Source of the DNA: Acidobacteriota bacterium
GTDB lineage: Bacteria; Acidobacteriota; Terriglobia; Versatilivoradales; Versatilivoraceae
Direction: 5' to 3'
Length of the DNA: 18,071 bases
Assembly (NCBI GenBank): GCA_026706225.1
Contig: JAPOZE010000010.1
Coordinates: 1-18,071, forward strand
The notes beneath the pieces were generated by a model. The model did no database searches, was not told the origin of the DNA, and saw only the letters and a list, made by a program, of their open reading frames with translations. Each line of letters starts with the position of its first letter. The first letter of the stretch is position 1. The translations under genes were made by a program, and so were the position numbers. Shown in pieces: positions 15,104 to 18,071 of the stretch.

Positions 15104-17371
15104 TTAAGCCGTGGCGGCGCTGGCGGTAAGGCCCATGCGGTTGAAACAACCGTGGCAGGCCTCGATAAAGAGGTGGGCTTCCTCGATCAGCCGTCTGGAA
15201 GATTCCGGCGTGTAGCCGTTCCCCGAACTTCGATGTGCGGCGAAGAGATAGTTGGCAAACTTGGGACCGGCAAAGGGATCGAAGATCTTCCGAGTGTCGA
15301 AATATCGGATTCGGAACTGTTTCACGATTTCGTCCCGATCATCGGACACATCCAGGAACTCGATCTTGATCAGTCCCCTGGCTGCATGGAGCATGGCTCC
15401 GTAGGCGGTCTCACCCGCCTTCTGGAAGTCTCCCCCCTCGCCGAATACCTGAGCCTCGAAGACCTGGCGTTCTGCCGCCGCCAGGTCGAACTCCACCGCG
15501 CTGACCACCTCGCCGGCGCACTCGCCTTTCCCGATGTCGCTGATGCTGTATTCTCTGGGATCTCCCCAATCGCTGAAGTAGGAACTGTCGGCTTCGTATC
15601 CGGGAACCTTGGCCAGATCCTCCAACAGCTTGCGAACCTGCAGCTTTCCGGTGCGCTTGACAAAATCCTGGAAGCTCTCTCCCTGGTTGCGATCCCTGAC
15701 GTAGCTCTCTCCCAGACGGGAAACCACCTCGGGAACATTCTTGGAGGGAATGGCCACGATGGGGAGACCGTAGGAACCTGCATTTTGGTCCCACCGGCCT
15801 CCCAGCACCACCTGGAAATGGGGCACCGCGAAACCACCGACCTTCCGGCTCACCCCATAAAACCCCATATCCGCTACGTGATGCTGTCCGCAACTGTTGA
15901 AGCAGCCGCTCACCTTGATGTGCAGATCCTGGATGGCCTGATCCATCTCCGCGCCCTTGTCGGCCAGCCGGCGCTGAAGCTCGGCAGCCAGGCCTCTCGA
16001 AGAAGAAATCCCCAGCTTGCAGGTATCGGTTCCGGGGCAGGCCACCACATCGACGATGTTGCTTGCACCGGGCCGGGCCAGTTGGGCCGATTCCAGGGCC
16101 TGGAACAGTTCGGCAAGATCGCTTTCACGCACCCACCGCAGGACGATGTTTTGTTCCACGGTCGTGCGCACCGTATCCGGAGTGAATCGGCGGGCGATGT
16201 CCGCCAGGGCGCGAAGCTGATCGGAGCTGATATCCCCCAAGGGGAGGCTGACGGTGGCAACCACGAAGCCCGTCTGTTTTTGCGGCCGCACGTTGGTCTT
16301 CAACCACTGCTGGAATTCGGGTGAACCCGACTCGGACAGGTTGTCGTCCGCCGTGGGCGATTCTTCCCCGGAAGCCGCCAGTGCCTCATCGAGATATTGC
16401 TTCCATCGGGGGTCCCGGGGAAGGCGGTCGCGCTCCTCCAGGACCAGGGCCTTGAACTTCTCGATGCCCAGGTCGTGCACCAGGAACTTGATTCGGGCTC
16501 TGGCTCGATTCTTCTTTTCGCCCAGTCGTGCAAACACGCGGGCGATGGCCTGTGCGGTCGGCAGCAGTTGCTCCGAGAGAAGGAACTCATCGAAGAGTTT
16601 GGCCTGGTAAGGAACGGCCCCCAATCCGCCGCCGACATACAATTCGAATCCGCGCGCTTCGACGCCGTTCTCCCGTCGTGTCACGGCAATGGCGCCCAGA
16701 TCGTGCATGCTGGTGAGTCCGCAGGCGTGCTGGCTGCATCCGCTGAGAGCCGGTTTGAACTTTCTGCCGAAATTCTGGCAGTCGGGATGGCCCAGCAGGA
16801 ATCGGGACAGCGCCTTGGCATAAGGAGTCACGTCGAAAGCCTCGTCCGGGCAGACTCCCGAAAAGGGACAGGCGGTGACATTGCGCACCGAGTTGCCGCA
16901 AGCCTCGCGAGTGGTGATTCCAACTGCCGCCAAACGGCGCATCAGAGTCGGAGTGTCCTCCATGTGCACGAAGTGTAGCTGGAAGTCCTGCCGGGTGGTG
17001 ACATGGGCGATACCGTCGGAGTACTCCTCGGCCAGTTCGGCCATCACCTCGAGCTGAGCGGCGTTGAGTCCTCCGTAGGGGATCTTGATTCGCTGCATTC
17101 CTGGAGCATCCCAGACGGTATTGGGGCCTTTGGTCGGATTGGAGGTGGGGTACTCAAGGGTCCTGGCCACTTTTCCGTCGTGCCGTTGGCCGTTGTCGTA
17201 CCGCTGTCCGTAAACCCCGCGACGCAGCCGGGTTTCCGCGAAGACCCGCTCGTCCACCTTCCCCTGTCGCCGCAAATCGATCTCGGTTTCGAAGATATCG
17301 ATTTCCCGGTTCAGGGGCTCAGCGATTTTGCCGGCAAGCTGTTCTTTCCAAAGATGGTTGGAAGCTTTCAT
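15104..17371 (-). CDS. Nitrite/sulfite reductase (siroheme, [4Fe-4S]) with HEPN-like C-terminal domain
   Basis: Catalyses the six-electron reduction of sulfite to sulfide or nitrite to ammonia at a siroheme coupled to a [4Fe-4S] cluster; which one cannot be told from sequence alone. Landmarks: the ferredoxin-like half-domain (IKIPYGGLNAAQLEVMAELA, about residue 100), TTRQDFQLHFV, RNVTACPFSGVCPDEAF, GRKFKPALSGCSQHACGL, and the cluster ligands C445/C451 (CPGTDTC) and C490/C494 (CFNSC). Residues ~626-745 form an extra helical domain (VEFDLAAAERQVFEAQVF, AYGAMLHAARGLIKIEF, RRLIEEAHLFIEACHGCF) with a HEPN-like pattern but no evident R-x4-6-H motif. The protein is 755 residues against about 500-570 for the core family. 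The ATG at 17371 follows a CAGGGAG site. A 192-residue partner gene follows 10 nt later; the gene is 112 nt downstream of a sugar-acid dehydratase gene. Confidence 0.92.
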   Translation of the reverse strand: MKASNHLWKEQLAGKIAEPLNREIDIFETEIDLRRQGKVDERVFAETRLRRGVYGQRYDNGQRHDGKVARTLEYPTSNPTKGPNTVWDAPGMQRIKIPYGGLNAAQLEVMAELAEEYSDGIAHVTTRQDFQLHFVHMEDTPTLMRRLAAVGITTREACGNSVRNVTACPFSGVCPDEAFDVTPYAKALSRFLLGHPDCQNFGRKFKPALSGCSQHACGLTSMHDLGAIAVTRRENGVEARGFELYVGGGLGAVPYQAKLFDEFLLSEQLLPTAQAIARVFARLGEKKNRARARIKFLVHDLGIEKFKALVLEERDRLPRDPRWKQYLDEALAASGEESPTADDNLSESGSPEFQQWLKTNVRPQKQTGFVVATVSLPLGDISSDQLRALADIARRFTPDTVRTTVEQNIVLRWVRESDLAELFQALESAQLARPGASNIVDVVACPGTDTCKLGISSSRGLAAELQRRLADKGAEMDQAIQDLHIKVSGCFNSCGQHHVADMGFYGVSRKVGGFAVPHFQVVLGGRWDQNAGSYGLPIVAIPSKNVPEVVSRLGESYVRDRNQGESFQDFVKRTGKLQVRKLLEDLAKVPGYEADSSYFSDWGDPREYSISDIGKGECAGEVVSAVEFDLAAAERQVFEAQVFGEGGDFQKAGETAYGAMLHAARGLIKIEFLDVSDDRDEIVKQFRIRYFDTRKIFDPFAGPKFANYLFAAHRSSGNGYTPESSRRLIEEAHLFIEACHGCFNRMGLTASAATA

Positions 17372-17458
17372 TCAGGGTTCTCCCTGCCCGCGGCGGTCAA
17401 GGAAGGCGTCACTGGTTCAAGGCGAAATGGCGTTTTCTCCAAACTGCTCAGGGAGCTT

Positions 17459-17464
17459 ATTCTA
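17459..17464 (-). promoter_or_regulatory. Possible -10 element upstream of the siroheme reductase
   Basis: In the 112-nt gap after the dehydratase gene, the minus strand has TAGAAT, a fair -10 box, about 90 nt before the reductase start. No convincing -35 is seen at 16-18 nt upstream, so the reductase may instead be read through from the dehydratase gene. No riboswitch-like fold was evident in the leader. Confidence 0.2.
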
Positions 17465-17483
17465 TCAGGTTTCCGCACCGGAA

Positions 17484-18071
17484 TCAGCCGTGGTTTTCCT
17501 GTGCCCGGGTGCCGGCCTCCAGGGTCTTGATAATGGTCTCCACATCGAAGACACAGCCGCCCCAGGTTCCCCCGCTCACCTGCTGCAGGGCCGCCCAGAG
17601 ACGCGAATCACCGGGAAGCCGGCTGTCGTGGGAGAGGTGGGTTGGCGCCGGCCGCGCTGCCAGAATTTTGCCTCCGGCCTCCGCTCCGAGCACTTTCCCC
17701 TCGCAACCCACCAGGTCGACACTTCCCTCCAACCGGTTTCGATCGATGACGATTTGAATGATGTCGCCGTCTCTGACCTTGCCGATCGGGCCCCCGGCCA
17801 GGGCCTCCGGGCCGACATGGCCGATGCAGGCGCCGGTGGAGACTCCCGAAAAGCGGGCGTCGGTCACCACCGCGATGTGCTTGCCGAAGGAGAGGTGCTT
17901 CAGGGCGGAAGTGATCTGGTAAATTTCCTCCATTCCCGATCCGGCCGGGCCGCGACAGATCAAGACCAGGACGTCCCCCGGCTTGACCCGGTCCCCTTCC
18001 CGGCTCTTGATGGCGGCAATGGCATCGGTCTCCCGGGTAAATACCCGGGCCGGGCCGACCTTGCGGTATAC
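17484..18071 (-). CDS. yjhG: IlvD/Edd-family dehydratase, YjhG/YagF (D-xylonate dehydratase) type, C-terminal part
   Basis: The last 195 residues of a dihydroxyacid-dehydratase family protein, open to the right edge of the window (complete length in the family about 650). YjhG-type enzymes dehydrate D-xylonate to 2-keto-3-deoxy-D-pentonate in sugar-acid catabolism using an iron-sulfur cluster. Matching landmarks: [22 protein letters not shown] entry, [20 protein letters not shown] (the family's TDGRFSG block with YjhG-like residues), [21 protein letters not shown], and the YjhG-like ending [21 protein letters not shown]. Plain IlvD has a different C-terminus and TDGRFSGG..G. The reading frame runs without a stop to position 18071, confirming a partial gene. 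The substrate is inferred from the subfamily pattern, and a related sugar acid is possible. Confidence 0.88.
   Translation of the reverse strand, partial: VYRKVGPARVFTRETDAIAAIKSREGDRVKPGDVLVLICRGPAGSGMEEIYQITSALKHLSFGKHIAVVTDARFSGVSTGACIGHVGPEALAGGPIGKVRDGDIIQIVIDRNRLEGSVDLVGCEGKVLGAEAGGKILAARPAPTHLSHDSRLPGDSRLWAALQQVSGGTWGGCVFDVETIIKTLEAGTRAQENHG

Noticed and set aside
15074..16324. 416-codon plus-strand frame
   Set aside because: Antisense to the siroheme reductase, whose cluster cysteines are intact on the minus strand.

Overview
The window reads as bacterial chromosome of moderately high GC content. Genes are densely packed, mostly on the minus strand, with short gaps. Gene content (an exported TPR protein with an Acidobacteria-like look, a full-length AlaX editing protein, a large LamG protein, a YjhG-type dehydratase, a soluble siroheme reductase) suggests an uncultured Acidobacteriota-like organism. 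That assignment is inference from protein style only; there is no rRNA or other marker gene here.

Layout from left to right. (1) Minus-strand group 1780->1: a small zinc-ribbon membrane protein, a 71-residue basic/aromatic protein, and nadA (quinolinate synthase, [4Fe-4S], NAD synthesis), cut by the left edge. (2) A 430-bp gene-free stretch (1781-2209) holding a period-10 dispersed-type repeat and a run of palindromes, then a plus-strand type II toxin-antitoxin pair (RHH antitoxin and PIN-domain toxin). A perfect 15-bp palindrome lies in the core promoter. (3) A long minus-strand run 13170->3040: threonine synthase, AlaX-type alanyl-tRNA editing protein, Tex-family RNA-binding protein, a 1273-residue exported LamG/alpha-toroid/CARDB-like protein, and archease. 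Gaps are 12-57 nt, so it may be one transcription unit, biased toward translation and RNA quality functions. (4) A divergent intergenic region 13171-13421 with a hairpin and a good -10 box. It is followed by a plus-strand exported TPR lipoprotein-like or periplasmic protein. (5) Minus-strand group 18071->14515: the C-terminal 195 residues of a YjhG/YagF-type sugar-acid dehydratase (cut by the right edge), a 755-residue nitrite/sulfite reductase carrying an extra helical HEPN-like C-terminal domain, and, 10 nt downstream, a 192-residue protein of unknown function.

Most notable points: the Tex protein has a ~260-residue acidic, Pro/Ser/Glu-rich insert with three 58-residue tandem repeats inside its YqgF (RNase H-fold) domain, and two usually acidic or conserved YqgF positions are changed. 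The siroheme reductase is fused to a helical domain and paired with an uncharacterised protein. The toxin-antitoxin locus sits beside a palindrome-rich stretch. No CRISPR array, transposase, tRNA or rRNA gene was seen.
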